DNA of 64,000 bases, from assembly GCF_000247695.1 (NCBI RefSeq), contig NW_004624732.1:44906101-44970100 (forward strand), in the 5' to 3' direction. The notes beneath the pieces were generated by a model. The model made no database searches. It had not been told where the DNA came from and saw nothing but the letters and a program-made list of their open reading frames with translations. The translations under genes and the position numbers were made by a program. Positions 37,521 through 48,640 of this stretch are shown one piece after another. The DNA comes from Heterocephalus glaber (taxonomy: Eukaryota > Chordata > Mammalia > Rodentia > Bathyergidae). Position 1 is the first letter of the stretch; every line of letters starts with the position of its first letter.

Positions 37521-37700
37521 GGTCTCTTTTATAAGGGTATTGATCTCATTCAAAAGGACAAAGCCCTCAAAATGTAATCATTTCCCATACTCTACTTTCT
37601 CATACTAACCCTAATCCTAACCCTAACCCTAACCCTAGCCCTTGATGGTTAAGTTTCAATGTAAATATTTTGGGGAGACACAAACATTCAGACTACAGTA
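37521..37700 (-). mobile_element. 5' half of an MLT1-type LTR (ERVL-MaLR), with telomeric insert
   Basis: On the minus strand the sequence reads from the LTR start: TAGTCTGAATGTTTGTGTC, then CCCCAAAATATTTACATTGAAAC. A telomeric block follows at 37605-37640, then AAATGATTACATTTTGAGGG and ACCCTTATAAAAGAGACC. These are MLT1 landmarks in the correct order (AATGTTTGTGTCCCC, ATGTTGAAACC, GGTGATTAGG, GCCCTTATAAAAGAGAC). The 3' half of the LTR is missing at the junction with the ID head. Confidence 0.82.
37605..37640 (-). repeat. Interstitial telomeric repeat, six units
   Basis: Six hexamers in a row: CTAACC, CTAATC, CTAACC, CTAACC, CTAACC, CTAGCC. This is (TTAGGG)n on the minus strand with two variant units. 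With the following base run it gives four GGG tracts separated by 3 nt, so the G strand could form a quadruplex. Short arrays like this inside chromosomes are known in rodents and primates and are usually attributed to break repair. Confidence 0.95.
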
Positions 37701-38089
37701 GCTTGTGTCTGTGGGGGAGGCTATACAATTCAGCCCATTCATCTTTCTATAGTCACAATTATGTATAATTCCCTTTTTTAAGGAGTAGGTGGGAAATTTG
37801 ACTTGCTTCTAACCTTTGGAATATGACAAAGGTGATAAGAGTTTTTTCCATATGAAAAAATAACTCAGAAGGCTAAGTCTGGGAATTTTCTCTCCTATTT
37901 GCTCTGAAATAGTTAAGTAGCCACATAGCAAGAAGCTGGTGTGGGGTGGGGTGGAGTGGAGTGAGCAAGGTTTTTGTCCAATAAGCAGCAAGAAGCTATC
38001 TATTGTTCTCAGATTATATCCGTAGGAAATAAATTCTACTAACAACCTGAGTGAACTTAGAAGCAAATTCCTCTTCAATCAAGCTTCCA
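37701..38089. other. Gene-free stretch between LTR pieces
   Basis: No gene recognised. A GGGGT/GGAGT patch lies at 37940-37964. The 89-codon minus frame at 37809-38078 is unassigned. Confidence 0.5.
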
Positions 38090-38228
38090 GATGAGAATCC
38101 CAGTCCTGGCCAATGCCTCGACTGGAGCTTTGCAGAGTTAAGTTGTGCCTGGCCTCCTGACCTATAGGAACCAGGAGGTAATAAATGTGTGTGGCTTTAA
38201 GCCATAAATGTTGTGGTCATTTTGATGA
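38090..38228 (+). mobile_element. MLT1-type LTR 3' part
   Basis: CTTTGCAGAGTTAAG, then CTGGCCTCCTGACCTATAGG and AACCAGGAGGTAATAAATG, then GTGGCTTTAAGCCATAAATG, then TTGTGGTCATTTTG follow the MLT1 3' end (CTTCCCAGCCTCCAGAACTG, GAGATAATAAATTTGTG, TTTAAGCCACTAAG, GTGGTAATTTG). The poly(A) signal AATAAA is preserved. Confidence 0.7.
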
Positions 38229-39245
38229 ACATGGTGAACAAAGCCAGGATAACTTTGAATAGATGATTAGCAGAAATCTGAGCATTATTAATACTGTCAG
38301 TAAGGGCTGAAAACAAGGTGAGAACCATATTGTCAGAAATTGGAGGAAAAGGAATCCTTGTAAAAAAGAGGCAGAAATCTTAGCAAGATTGTCTCCTACA
38401 GTTAGTTATATGGAAAGTAGAAGTGGTATTTGTAAGTGGTATATGACTGACTTGGATGACAGGGCCTGAAACCAAACCAATAAAACATTTGCCTAGTTGG
38501 ATTTCCAAGAAAGTGTTGAAGGTACCACCTTACTTATTCTTCCTTATTATAGTTTTTCTTTTAACAAGAACTTGATGTTTTTGAAAATTCTGAGTCTTTC
38601 CACATCCCAAGAACAAAAATAAGACAAAAAACCCACCCCAAAACATTAAAATAAAAATAACTGCTGTTAAGAATGCATTATCTGAAGGAACAGCTGAAGA
38701 CTTTATAACCTTTTACTAAAGCATGAGAAATTATGAGAAGTTTAAGTATTTGGTCATAAAAGGGCCTTTCAAGAGATTAATGGTGTGCCTCACAGGTTCT
38801 CCCCAAGTATAAGGATTGTACTAACTGAATTGTGGTATGTTTTAGTCATTTAAGCAAGATGCCAAGGTATACAAGGAATTATCTCAAAAAGACCCTTGGT
38901 GCTGGCTTTTGCCTAATGGAGTGATCCCCGAGAAATCCAGAGACTGAAAAAGTCCTTGAGATCAATGAGTTTCCTTGAGTTGTTTCAATGATAGCACAAC
39001 CAGCTTGGACTAAGAAAGGCACAGAGAGCAACATGAAAAAATGCTGTCAACTCCTCAATATTCTATCAGCACGAATGCTGAAACAACTGCTTAGCTGCGA
39101 CCTTCCAAGAAAAAAAGGTGAAAAAGAAAGCAGAACCAAGAATACAGATGAGAAATCTAGACCCACTGAGAATTATTCTCAGGCTTTGAAACCAAGTCAC
39201 AAAACCAAATATTTGCTTAGCTGGATTTCAGAATTGTCATGAACC
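38229..39245 (+). mobile_element. Possible MaLR/ERVL internal remnant
   Basis: The sequence after the MLT1-like LTR resembles MaLR internal DNA in style (AATCTTAGCAAGATTGTCTC, then AAAAGACCCTTGGTGCTGGC). A frame of 84 codons at 38988-39242 remains, with many Lys, Ser and Thr. I cannot identify a gag or pol motif. Assignment rests mainly on position next to the LTR. Confidence 0.4.
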
Positions 39246-39274
39246 GGTGAAGCCTTTTCATTTTCCATTTTGTC

Positions 39275-39365
39275 CTTTTTAATTTTTATTTTTATTTTGT
39301 TATACTTCTGAAAATTGAACCTGTGGCCCATCAGTGCTCTACTACTAAGCTAATATGCTCAGCCC
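39275..39365 (-). mobile_element. Old, diverged ID-type SINE
   Basis: The minus strand reads GGGCTGAGCATATTAGCTTAG, then TAGTAGAGCACTGATGGGCC, a B box CAGGTTCAATTTTCAG and a long (A4-5T)n tail. The body matches an ID element with many substitutions. Confidence 0.72.
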
Positions 39366-39825
39366 AGTTTTACTTGAACTGTCTATAAGTGTTATTTTTG
39401 GTCTCTCCCACTTGTTTATATTGAACTCATTTGGGAGCAGATAACTTCTGTGTTTATTTCACAGTATAAGGATCACAGATGGAGAGAAATTGTCCCTTAG
39501 AAACTAGCCTACACTCAACAAATGATTGACAGCTACCTCATTTTTACCTAGACCTGATTTTAATGCGATTTTAAATTTTGAGCTGATTCAATAATGGGAT
39601 GAAACTCAGAAAATTTTAAAGAGGGAGAATGTGTTTTGTATGTGGGAAGTATACTTAGTTACTGACTAAAGGATAGGCTGTGGTCAACAGAAACTAAAGT
39701 CATCCTAAAGATACCCACATTTATGTTCTTGGATAATTCCATCTTTTAGATTCTGGATGGGACCTAGAACTTTCTTCCAATTAACAGGATATATGTAGAT
39801 TCTATTAAATATTATGTATTATACA

Positions 39826-39829
39826 TACA

Positions 39830-39882
<53 letters not shown>
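39826..39882 (+). repeat. (CA)n(TA)n microsatellite
   Basis: An ACACATACAC-type lead passes into about 12 CA repeats and then about 10 TA repeats. Confidence 0.95.
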
Positions 39883-40104
39883 GACAGGATGTTAATTTCT
39901 TCTATGTCTTTTCACCATAGGTAGATAGATATATCATTTTTAAAACTTTACATTTATGAAATTTTGAATTTAAAGGTTATGGTGGCCACCTCTATGTATC
40001 TTGTCAATCAGAAAGGTGATAGTGGAACTGAGCTAAGTGAGTAAATAAGTCAGGTAAATTGTTTAGTAATCCAAATTTTTCTTTTCTACTGAGCAACTTA
40101 GTTT

Positions 40105-40295
40105 GTTCTTTTATTTTCCTTATAGTGCTGGAGATTGAACCCAAGGTCTTCACTATAAGCTTTATCCTTAGCCCTTTTTATTATGAGATAGGTTTTGAGT
40201 GTCTTGCTAAGTTGAACATGGTGGGCTCAAATTCTTAAACCTCCTGCCTCCACTTCCCAGAGTTCTGGTATTATGGATGTGTGTCACCATGTCAG
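40105..40295 (-). mobile_element. Dimeric B1-ID SINE (B1-dID-like)
   Basis: On the minus strand a 7SL/B1 half (CATGGTGACACACATCC, then CAGAACTCTGGGAAGTGGAG, GCAGGAGGTTTAAGAATTTG, AACTTAGCAAGACACTCAAA) is joined through an A-rich linker to a shortened ID half (GGGCTAAGGATAAAGC, then TGGGTTCAATCTCCAGCACT). Dimeric B1+ID elements are known from several non-murid rodent groups, which narrows the host. The copy is diverged. Confidence 0.8.
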
Positions 40296-42645
40296 GTTAC
40301 AATCTGTTCTTTTTACTGTCTTTTTTGATGCTTATAAGAAGGGTAACCTACTTCCTGGTGCAAAATGGAAATAAAATGATGTAGAGCAGAAGATGACAAG
40401 CTATTTTATTACAAGCAAGGAATCCCTTAAGAAAGATGAGTAATTTTATTTTATTACCAGAAAAGAATCCACCAAAATAGCCTCTTCGTATCCCATTGGT
40501 TAGTGCTGGGTCACATGCCCACAGCAAACTATTTCCCTGGCAAGAAGATGGATAGAACAATCACAACCTGCTAAAACCAACTGCAGTTTTCCTTGAGCCA
40601 TCTGCAAAGAAGTGAACAGATCAGCAAAATAGGCACCCGTTAACCTGTGATAAAAATCTAATTGATTGTTGTTTAGACAGACAAGAGTATCTTCTTCAAG
40701 AACACAGCACTACTTTAGAAATCAGTCAATTATAAAATGACTGAAAAAAAAGCATAAATATTTATTAAGCCTTTCCTGTGGCCAGTACTTTGGGAGCTTG
40801 TGGGAGCTAGAAATACAGCAATGAAAGGACCGATTTTATTTTTTCCTAATTATAATAAATAATGTTATACACCGGTTTATGAAAGACGAAATTTATGATG
40901 GTGAAAAGTGACTTGGTCACAGTGTGGGCTGGCTGCTTTATGGAGGCTGGAAGATCTGCAAGTGATGGAGAACCAATCTGAACTCATACTTGTCTCAGTA
41001 AAAAGAGGCAGCTCATGTTGTCCCTGTCAGGCCCCCGTCACACTTGTTCTGAATCTCATTCTTTCCTGTAGGGTTCTACAACTTGTCCTTCATTATTGAC
41101 CTATTTCCATGAACATTGAAACATAACAAAAGTTTTCCCATTTTAGAAATGAATAAGCAAATAACAGTCCTGCCACTTTATGTCACTGTATTATATGTGT
41201 CTTGTACAACTTCAGAGGAGCCATGTATAGTTGTGGTGTAGTGTCTCTGAAAACTTCCTTCTCCCTCAGATCCCTGCTCTAGCTACCCTTTTAGCTCTGT
41301 GTCCTCTCCCTCTCTGTTACCCCTTTAATTTCTCTCATTAATTGTTTCTTCCTTATCTTCTGCTATTTGTTTTTAAAGCCACTACACTCTGGGTTCTACT
41401 CTCCCGTATCAACAAGACAAGGTCATTGTTTTTGAAATGAAAGGAACCTTTTCCATCCTTACGTTATGTGATATTTTGACAGCATTGGATTCTTATTCTT
41501 GAAGTACTCCTTTTCTTTTTCACATTATCCCAAGTTCTTTCAACCTCTATGATTCTTCATTTTCAGTCATTGTGAGGATTGCTTATAATTCTGTGCTTTC
41601 TATGTGCTTCCCTAGGCTACCTTCTCTTCTCATCAGCATGATGCAAACAGGTTTGTATAGACTTGGATAATTAAAGTTCCATTAAGCATTATTTATTTGG
41701 TACATAAAAAGTTGTGTGCATTTTTTGGTATTTTAACACGTCAATACCATGTACAGGCTTAATTTAAATTTAGACTCTAAGATAGCTAGATAGCTAGCTA
41801 GATAGATCTATGCACCAATTTAGTAATGTTTCACTTCAAAGTCTGTGATTCAGTACCTATTTGGCATGTATAGCTGTTCAATAAGTGATTGTTGGAATGT
41901 AATCTTTAAGGAAAAAGTAGAGCAAGTATAAAATATTGGTAGCAATGTTTAAAACACAGATATTACTGGTAAAATGTCCATGAAACATGACTCAGTTTTC
42001 TTTTCACCCAAAATATTTGCTGAAATACATACTATGTGCCAATAGTTTGGCATGTTGGAAGTGAAACTTTGCATACACTATGATATAGACTGCTTATTCT
42101 GTTCAGATTTGAGGTCAAAGGCCAGATACTTTAGGTTTTTTTGGCAAGATTTAGGTCACAGTTACGAGAAAAATGAGAAGGTAAATAAGGAGGATATGGG
42201 AGGTAAAATAGGAGGATATGATAATTTGATCACATGAATATAAGATTCTCAGTGAATATAAAATATCAACTTATTTTAAGATAAAAATAGATTAGTTTAT
42301 GATTTATGAGCATGAAAGATAACTCGAATTTTTTGAAATATCTAAACAAATATAAAACTGAGGAAATGACATTCTTACATTTTTTTTAGTATAAAAAAGA
42401 AGAAAAATGATTCAGACTTCTAAACTTCCAGACAAGCTTCCCAAGGGTCAGACATTTTTATTAAAAGGAAAAAAATCCCACATACAATATAATAAATCCA
42501 TTATTCTTTCATTTTGCAAAATGTCAAACTCCATGTGATCCTTTTAATTTCTATGGGTGTTCTAAACACATCATATCTAGAGATGGAGCTAATACACAGC
42601 ATGGCAAGTATAGATCAGAACGTGAATAAAATGCATTGCAACTTA
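40296..42645. other. Gene-free stretch with L2/MIR tails
   Basis: No gene recognised. An L2-type phrase (ATAAATATTTATTAAGCC, then CTGTGGCCAGTACTTTGGG) lies at 40756-40800. Similar L2 traces are at 42008-42045 (ATTTGCTGAAATACATACTA) and a MIR-type tail at 41860-41895. A (GATA)/(GCTA) patch is at 41783-41807. Confidence 0.55.
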
Positions 42646-42700
42646 CACACACGCACACACACACATGCATACACACACCGCTGCCTCCACCACCACCACA
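42642..42700 (+). repeat. Impure (CA)n and (CCA)n microsatellite
   Basis: ACACACGCACACACACAC, then ATGCATACACACACC, then CCTCCACCACCACCACAATC. The open frame across it (42514-42723, ending in poly His/Thr) is produced by the repeat. Confidence 0.9.
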
Positions 42701-42998
42701 ATCATGATATCAAAAGCACTTAACCTGACATGAAATAAAGTGAAACTTTCCTGTTGCATTTACCCTAACATATCTATTTTTTTCCAGTTTTATCTCATGA
42801 CCATGATTTTTGTGTCTAAAGCTACATAAAGGTCACAAGCAATGCCCTAAAGTTCTTGACTAGCCAAATTGATATGATTTTCTTAAGTTGTTTGTGGGAG
42901 AAAGACAAGATATTAGCAAAACTGGATAATGTCATCTGAAATACATAGCTTCCTTTTACCGCCTCTCTATGTGCCTAAAGTCATTTCTTCATGCTCAC

Positions 42999-43060
42999 CT
43001 TGAGATTTTGAACAATCTCATACTTGAACAATCTCATACTTGAGATTTTGAACAATTATT
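42999..43060 (+). repeat. Short three-copy tandem duplication
   Basis: Unit 1 (42999-43022) is CTTGAGATTTTGAACAATCT plus CATA. Unit 2 (43023-43038) is the same with 8 bases missing. Unit 3 (43039 onward) has the full form and diverges after AACAAT. This indicates replication slippage. Confidence 0.85.
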
Positions 43061-46000
43061 AGATCTGTGAATAAATTGATTCCACATATATTTAAAATGC
43101 ATTTTATTCTACTTCCATAGAAGACTAATGATTTACAAGCACAAAAGCAATGTTCTCTTCCTTTCAAAAACCATGTGGACTTCCTATTTTGTCAGTCTTT
43201 AAGTCTATCTAGAGTGGTCTGAAGGTGAAATGCCTGAATATTAAGCCATAATCAATCATTGTACACACACTAATTACTTTCTGTCCTCCCCTTTCCTTGT
43301 CACCCTGGCCCAAAGCAGGTTTTTGAAACAGTACATTCTTCTGAGCTGCTGGCTGCTTCACGCCACTGCATCCTCCTAGGATCTGCCTGATCCCAGAGCC
43401 CTAGAGAGAATTTGTGTGTGCATACTATATGTGAACTTTAGATAAATAAGTAAACATGCGAAACAGCTTCCAGATAATTGAAAGCAAATGAAGGAGAGTG
43501 CAAAAAGAAAACAATTTCTCTTGGGGTAAGCAGCTAAGGTGGCAGGTGTGATTAAAATCCATGATTTATGGGTAGGTGGTTTACTAACATGACAATGCTG
43601 TTAGTGTTTGTTTGTTTGTTTGGGTGCATTTGACAATAAAGTTTTTTGTTGCTGTTGTGCTTGCTGTGGGTTTTGCTCAAGAGTTAGCCACTCAGGAATT
43701 CCTAGTGCCTCACTGAGCAGTAATTTAGCAAGCTCTCTTATGGTCTTTTCCTGTCAACATTAACATGTCAATTCATTTTAATAGTCTGGGCATGCTCAGT
43801 GGGCATGCATTTTCTCAGTAGGTATCCCATGAGCCCACCCCATGGTGCAGAAATGTGTTATAGCTTGTCTCAGACCTCTGAGACTTCAGCAGGTTTATTT
43901 TCATTATGACCAAGTATATCTGTTAAAACAAAGCCACAATAATGTATAAAATCAAGACTCTAACAAATGAAATAGGTTATGTATATTTGATTGGTAATTT
44001 AAGCTCTTTCAAAGGTTAGGTTGTACAGTCTGTCTTACACAAAATTATTACACAGAAGAGCGTAAAATGTGTCCTGTCACTGCTTGTAGTTTTTGGAACT
44101 TAAATGATGTTCTGTCACAATGGGGATTTTCTGTAATCATGATTAATAGTTGATGTGGCTTTTATATTAAAGAGAATTTGCCTACCATCTTTCTCATTAA
44201 AGTGTTTTCAAATGGATTTTTATGTAACGTTCTGTCTATAAGTAAGTAGATGAATGAATTGAAGAAATAAGTAAATGAGAAATGAGCAAATAAATAAATA
44301 ACACACAAACTACTAATTAGGAATCTTGGTGGTTCATAAATCTGTCCCTCAGTTGTCAAACTAGGTGTCAATTTACATCCAAAATTCAGATGTGTTAGGG
44401 AATACCTTGTCAGACAGAAAGGAAGTGAAATAAACAAAGAAAAAAATGATAAGAAACCTAAATTCAATGTATAAAATAAAGTTTGTCTGGGGGTAGCAGA
44501 AAGGTTGAGAATTTGTGCCAAATTGCTGCTTAATAAAAGCCTTTGAGGTATCCTTTAAAGTAGCTAAAGCATTCCTGCTTTACTGCTGATGCTTCTGGAT
44601 ATCAGAATTTCTAAAACTGTTGATGATTCTATAATATCATGAGTAAAGGCAAAGTTAAAAGAAAGGTATCGGGGTAGATAATTATATCAGCTTTTTCTTT
44701 GAGTAATCCAGTTTATCTTCCTTTCACCCATTTTCTCTTAATCATGAGCAGCAATCTTTGTCTATTCAATTAGGTAAGAGCAGTGATAGGATCATGACAT
44801 TTTTCTGTAGTATAATTCATCAAAATAGTCAGACATTTGTGTATCATTATATGATAGAGCAGAATTCTGGTTAAAATTTAGAATTTGGTAGTAAAGTCCT
44901 ATACCTCAGGCACACACCACACTCCATTAAACATTCTTCAGAATAATTTAAATGAACTTTTTATTAATTATTTTGGACATAGATTATTTTAGAAAGTTCT
45001 GCTACATTTAGAGTGTTTTAGAATATCATAGTTTTCATTTTCCACCTCCTTTTATTCTTAACCCTGTATGTTTACCCATGTTATGTTGGTAAAGGTTCAT
45101 TTAACAACACATAAAGTCAACAATAATTGAAAGTATAGAACTGGGTGATATAAACAGCAGTGAGACTTAATCCTAAATAATTATGATAGCTTTTAACTGA
45201 TCTAATCATTTATAATCAGAATATTATAACTACTGTACTTTCTTTTTAAGGTCTAAAAATATTAACTAAATTCAGGAAATAGCTATTTTCAACTGCTTAG
45301 TCAGGACAAGGGAAATGTTTTCATACTCCATATCTAAAGGGCAAAGTGGAGAGATAGAGGATAATAGGAAGGGATAGTGAGAAGATTAGAAGTGTCCAAA
45401 GGCAGAGGTCAAAGGAGATGGAGTGGCCCCTCTTCCTGACACGACATCCTGTGGTTTTCCAGCACTCTGCCTAGTTCCACTGCCGCTAGAGTCCCGTAGC
45501 CCCTCTTCTTAACGTGAGCAGGAGCATCTCTCCAGGCACACATTTATTTGCATGCATGCACAACCACCATAAGGGGATTAAAGAAAAGACAAATGAAGGA
45601 ACGAAATATAGGTCTTGTCTTCTGAATGTAAAGTAAACCCACAATCATGATTTTGCTACCATTTGTACACTGAGGAAAACTGAGTAGCATTTAGACTTTT
45701 TCCCCAAGTAAGGAATGATACTTTTGACCTAAAATAATGCGTATTCTTTAGCTTATGTAAACAGTGTTCATGTGAAATTCGGTTAAAAATTCCTTTGTCT
45801 ATACGATGCTTTTGGATTGCCAGTGAGAAGAACCACATTTTTATAATCCATTCCCCTTACATTTTCAGTAATATTATGATAAAATTGTTATCATTTTATT
45901 TAAAAAATCGAGAATAAATTCTGTGTGTGTTCAGTATACAGTAGATTACCTGGCAGCAATAGTTTCCTGGCTTGTGTTTCTACTCAAATAGAATACTCTT

Positions 46001-48309
46001 AACTTTTAAAAATGAAATTTTGTAGATAATCTATGATTTCTATATAATTAACAGTATTTCTTAATTACATTTCAGGTTTCGACCTTTCTCTTTCTCTTAC
46101 ACACACATAGACCCACATCTCCATACACACTCACATGCACATGTGCATGGATTACAGGGCTCATTTCAATCTAATCAGTATTATTTTCAGCACATTCCAA
46201 CCAACACAATATATGTGAGACACATAGCATACTTTAGTCAATTTTTGGAATTATTATGAGTAAATCTTTAACTAAGGAAATAATGGAACCCATAAGTTTT
46301 CTGTAGCCAAAATATACTATCCAGCCATTTGCTTTTTATGGCAGTAAGGTTGGGAATAGTTAAGCTACTATTTCCTTTAAACATGTTTGTCAATTTCCTT
46401 TAATCTTTGGATTTATGATTTCCTTTTTACAGTGAATCTACTTTTTCAAGAATTACTTATACTTGGAAAACTTTACAAAGGCATCCTACACACTTCACTT
46501 TCACAGTATTTACACCAAATGTGTAAATCGTATACTAAGGACAGTAACATCTTTGTAGTTCTTTATAAATATAGATGAAATATGAGTTTTCTTCCAAGGT
46601 ACAAAATGTCATTAAGGGCTCAGGTGGTTAAAATCAACATGAAAAATACATGCTGCATTTTCTCCCCTTAAATGCAATAATGTAATCAGATTTCAAGTCA
46701 TCTTACCTACTTCACTTACAGCTTTATGGAGATTAATTAGTTTTTAGACCCCAGTCACATGATCTTTTCTGACTGTCATTTAGCTGGCTGACTAGACCTG
46801 TATGCTGCCTCATGCCCCAAAAGACAGATTGAATTTTAGTATCACTCACTTTCTTTCTTTGATTTGAAAGTAGATTTCTGAAGTTATAGCTTAATTGTAT
46901 TTTATTGCTGATCAGAAATTTATTGTAATCATGTTTTGAGGAAAGGTAAATGTTTAAATGTATAATAAGTGAAATGAGGTGCTCTCCTTAGCTACTGTCA
47001 ATACTATTAATATATTAACACCTAAAAATTAGTTTTTTAAAGGTTTATGGTATAAGTGCTGCAAGCATTAAAATGAGTTTTCTACAAGTCTCTACTTTTA
47101 GAGGAGGTTACTCAGTTTCCCCCAAATGAAGGACACTGGTAAAGGGTGGTCCCAAGACAGGTTTCTAAAGTGAAAATGGATGTGGAATTTTTAAAAAGTT
47201 AGTCTGAAATTTAGAAGTAACAAACAAAAAAGATATGATTTGCTTCAGTGGCACAATTTCTGTTAAAAGTTATGATGCTCACAAACACAAAAAGAAAACA
47301 ACAACAACAACAAAACCATTATCAACATGCTAGTTCTTAGTAATGTATCTTTTTGATAGCTGTTATCATTCATGTCCCTGACTAGGTGTTGCTAGGTCAC
47401 CTGATTAGGTGACTGAAAGGAAGATGTTATCTATTTGGCCATTGATTCTCAGTCAGTGAAAAACAAAAGAACCATTGATGAGCTTCAATATGCTTTACAC
47501 CATGTGATTAAATAAAGAAGAGAAACCTTGTCTACAGTTGTTAAAATATTGATATATCTGGCTGGGGTCCTAATTAAGGTGTAATGAGAGATTTGAAGTG
47601 CAGTGGATTCCCGTCATTCACATCACTAAACCAGTGAACCACAACTACAAGTAGAATTTCAGAGAGACATAGGACCCAGTACAATAGTTATCATATAACT
47701 TCTGAGAAGTTGATTCAGAACAGCAGCCACCAGGGCATAGACACACGACAAGCATGTGACTGCCTGGCTGCTATTTTACTGCAGATTTTCTTTCAGAGAT
47801 ACTTAACAATAAACAGTCCTTTCACTTAGGCAAGAACTGAATACTGCAAACACGTGGAATCACCTGGCTCTTGAATGAAGACACCACAGGATTTTTCACT
47901 GCTCAGGTGTTACTGGATGCAATGCTGATTCAGGAACTGAAATTATCTTCTTTTCCTTGCCTGTGGAGTGGGATCATTGCTTTTGGCAACAACCCCGGCC
48001 TCCTGCAAATGATGAAGAGATCCCTCTGTGCCTATGTAGAAAGTGGGGCCAATATAGATGCCATTAGAAAGATTCAACTGAGCCTATGCTGAGAAAATTG
48101 TAGCATCCATGCCTTGCATGTAGAGGGAGGATTGTGAATATTAGATATGTTGTGGCCCATTCTACTGAATATGAATCATTGGGCTGTTCAAAATCTCACT
48201 GATATAGTATGTTTCTAACCCCCCCCCCACACACACACATTGTTCATCCACAAGCACTTGCTGCATGATTTTGGCTGAAAGTAATCACTTGACTCTTCAC
48301 TTGCTTCTG
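43061..48309. other. Gene-free stretch
   Basis: No gene recognised in about 5.2 kb. Short simple repeats occur at 43606-43622 (TTTG), 46100-46145 (CA-rich), 47300-47315 (AAC) and 48218-48240 (poly C then CA). The frames at 44162-44521 (119 codons, minus) and 47871-48092 (73 codons, plus) match no family I know. 43300-43420 and 43780-43880 are less AT-rich than their surroundings. Confidence 0.5.
43788..43810 (+). promoter_or_regulatory. Candidate p53-family binding site
   Basis: Two half-sites, GGGCATGCTC (43788-43797) and GGGCATGCAT (43801-43810), are separated by 3 bases. The known consensus is two RRRCWWGYYY half-sites with a 0-13 base spacer. The first matches 10 of 10 and the second 9 of 10. 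Occupancy and a target gene are unknown; chance matches occur in genomes. Confidence 0.35.
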
Positions 48310-48640
48310 TGGTTTGTATAAATACCCCCAATCCCAGTGTTGGAAGCTTGATCACAGTGCAACAATATAAAGATAGAACCCTTCCTTATACATGGATTAA
48401 TGTCATCATTTCAGTGTTGTGTTAACTAATGAGGGGATGTTATAAATGCAAGTCAGTCACTTGTGCTTTCTCCTTTTCGTATGCTTGTTTGCTTTTCACA
48501 TTCTTCCATGCTCCGACACAGCCCAAAGAACCTTACCAGATGTCAGTGCTACAGTGTTGGACTTTCCAGCCTCTAGAACCATGAGCTGAATCACCTGTTC
48601 TGTGGCATTCTGTTGCAGCAACACAAATATTACCAAGACA
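48310..48640 (+). mobile_element. MST/MLT1-type MaLR solo LTR
   Basis: It starts TGGTTTGTATAAATACCCCC, contains GATCACAGTGCAACAATATA, GGATTAATGTCATCA, and the conserved 3' block TTGGACTTTCCAGCCTCTAG plus AACCATGAGC, then GGCATTCTGTTGCAGCAACA and ends CCAAGACA. The TG...CA ends and order fit a MaLR LTR. Confidence 0.82.

Noticed and set aside
37605..37640. Chromosome end or assembly telomere
   Set aside because: Only 36 bp, with variant units, embedded in LTR sequence on both sides.
38229..39245. Intact retroviral gag or pol
   Set aside because: No recognisable motif or long frame; at most decayed MaLR internal DNA.
42514..42723. Histidine-rich small protein
   Set aside because: The residues come from a CA/CCA microsatellite.
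44162..44521. 119-codon minus-strand frame as a membrane protein gene
   Set aside because: Phe/Leu/Ser-rich sequence expected from AT-rich antisense DNA; no family match, splice or promoter context.
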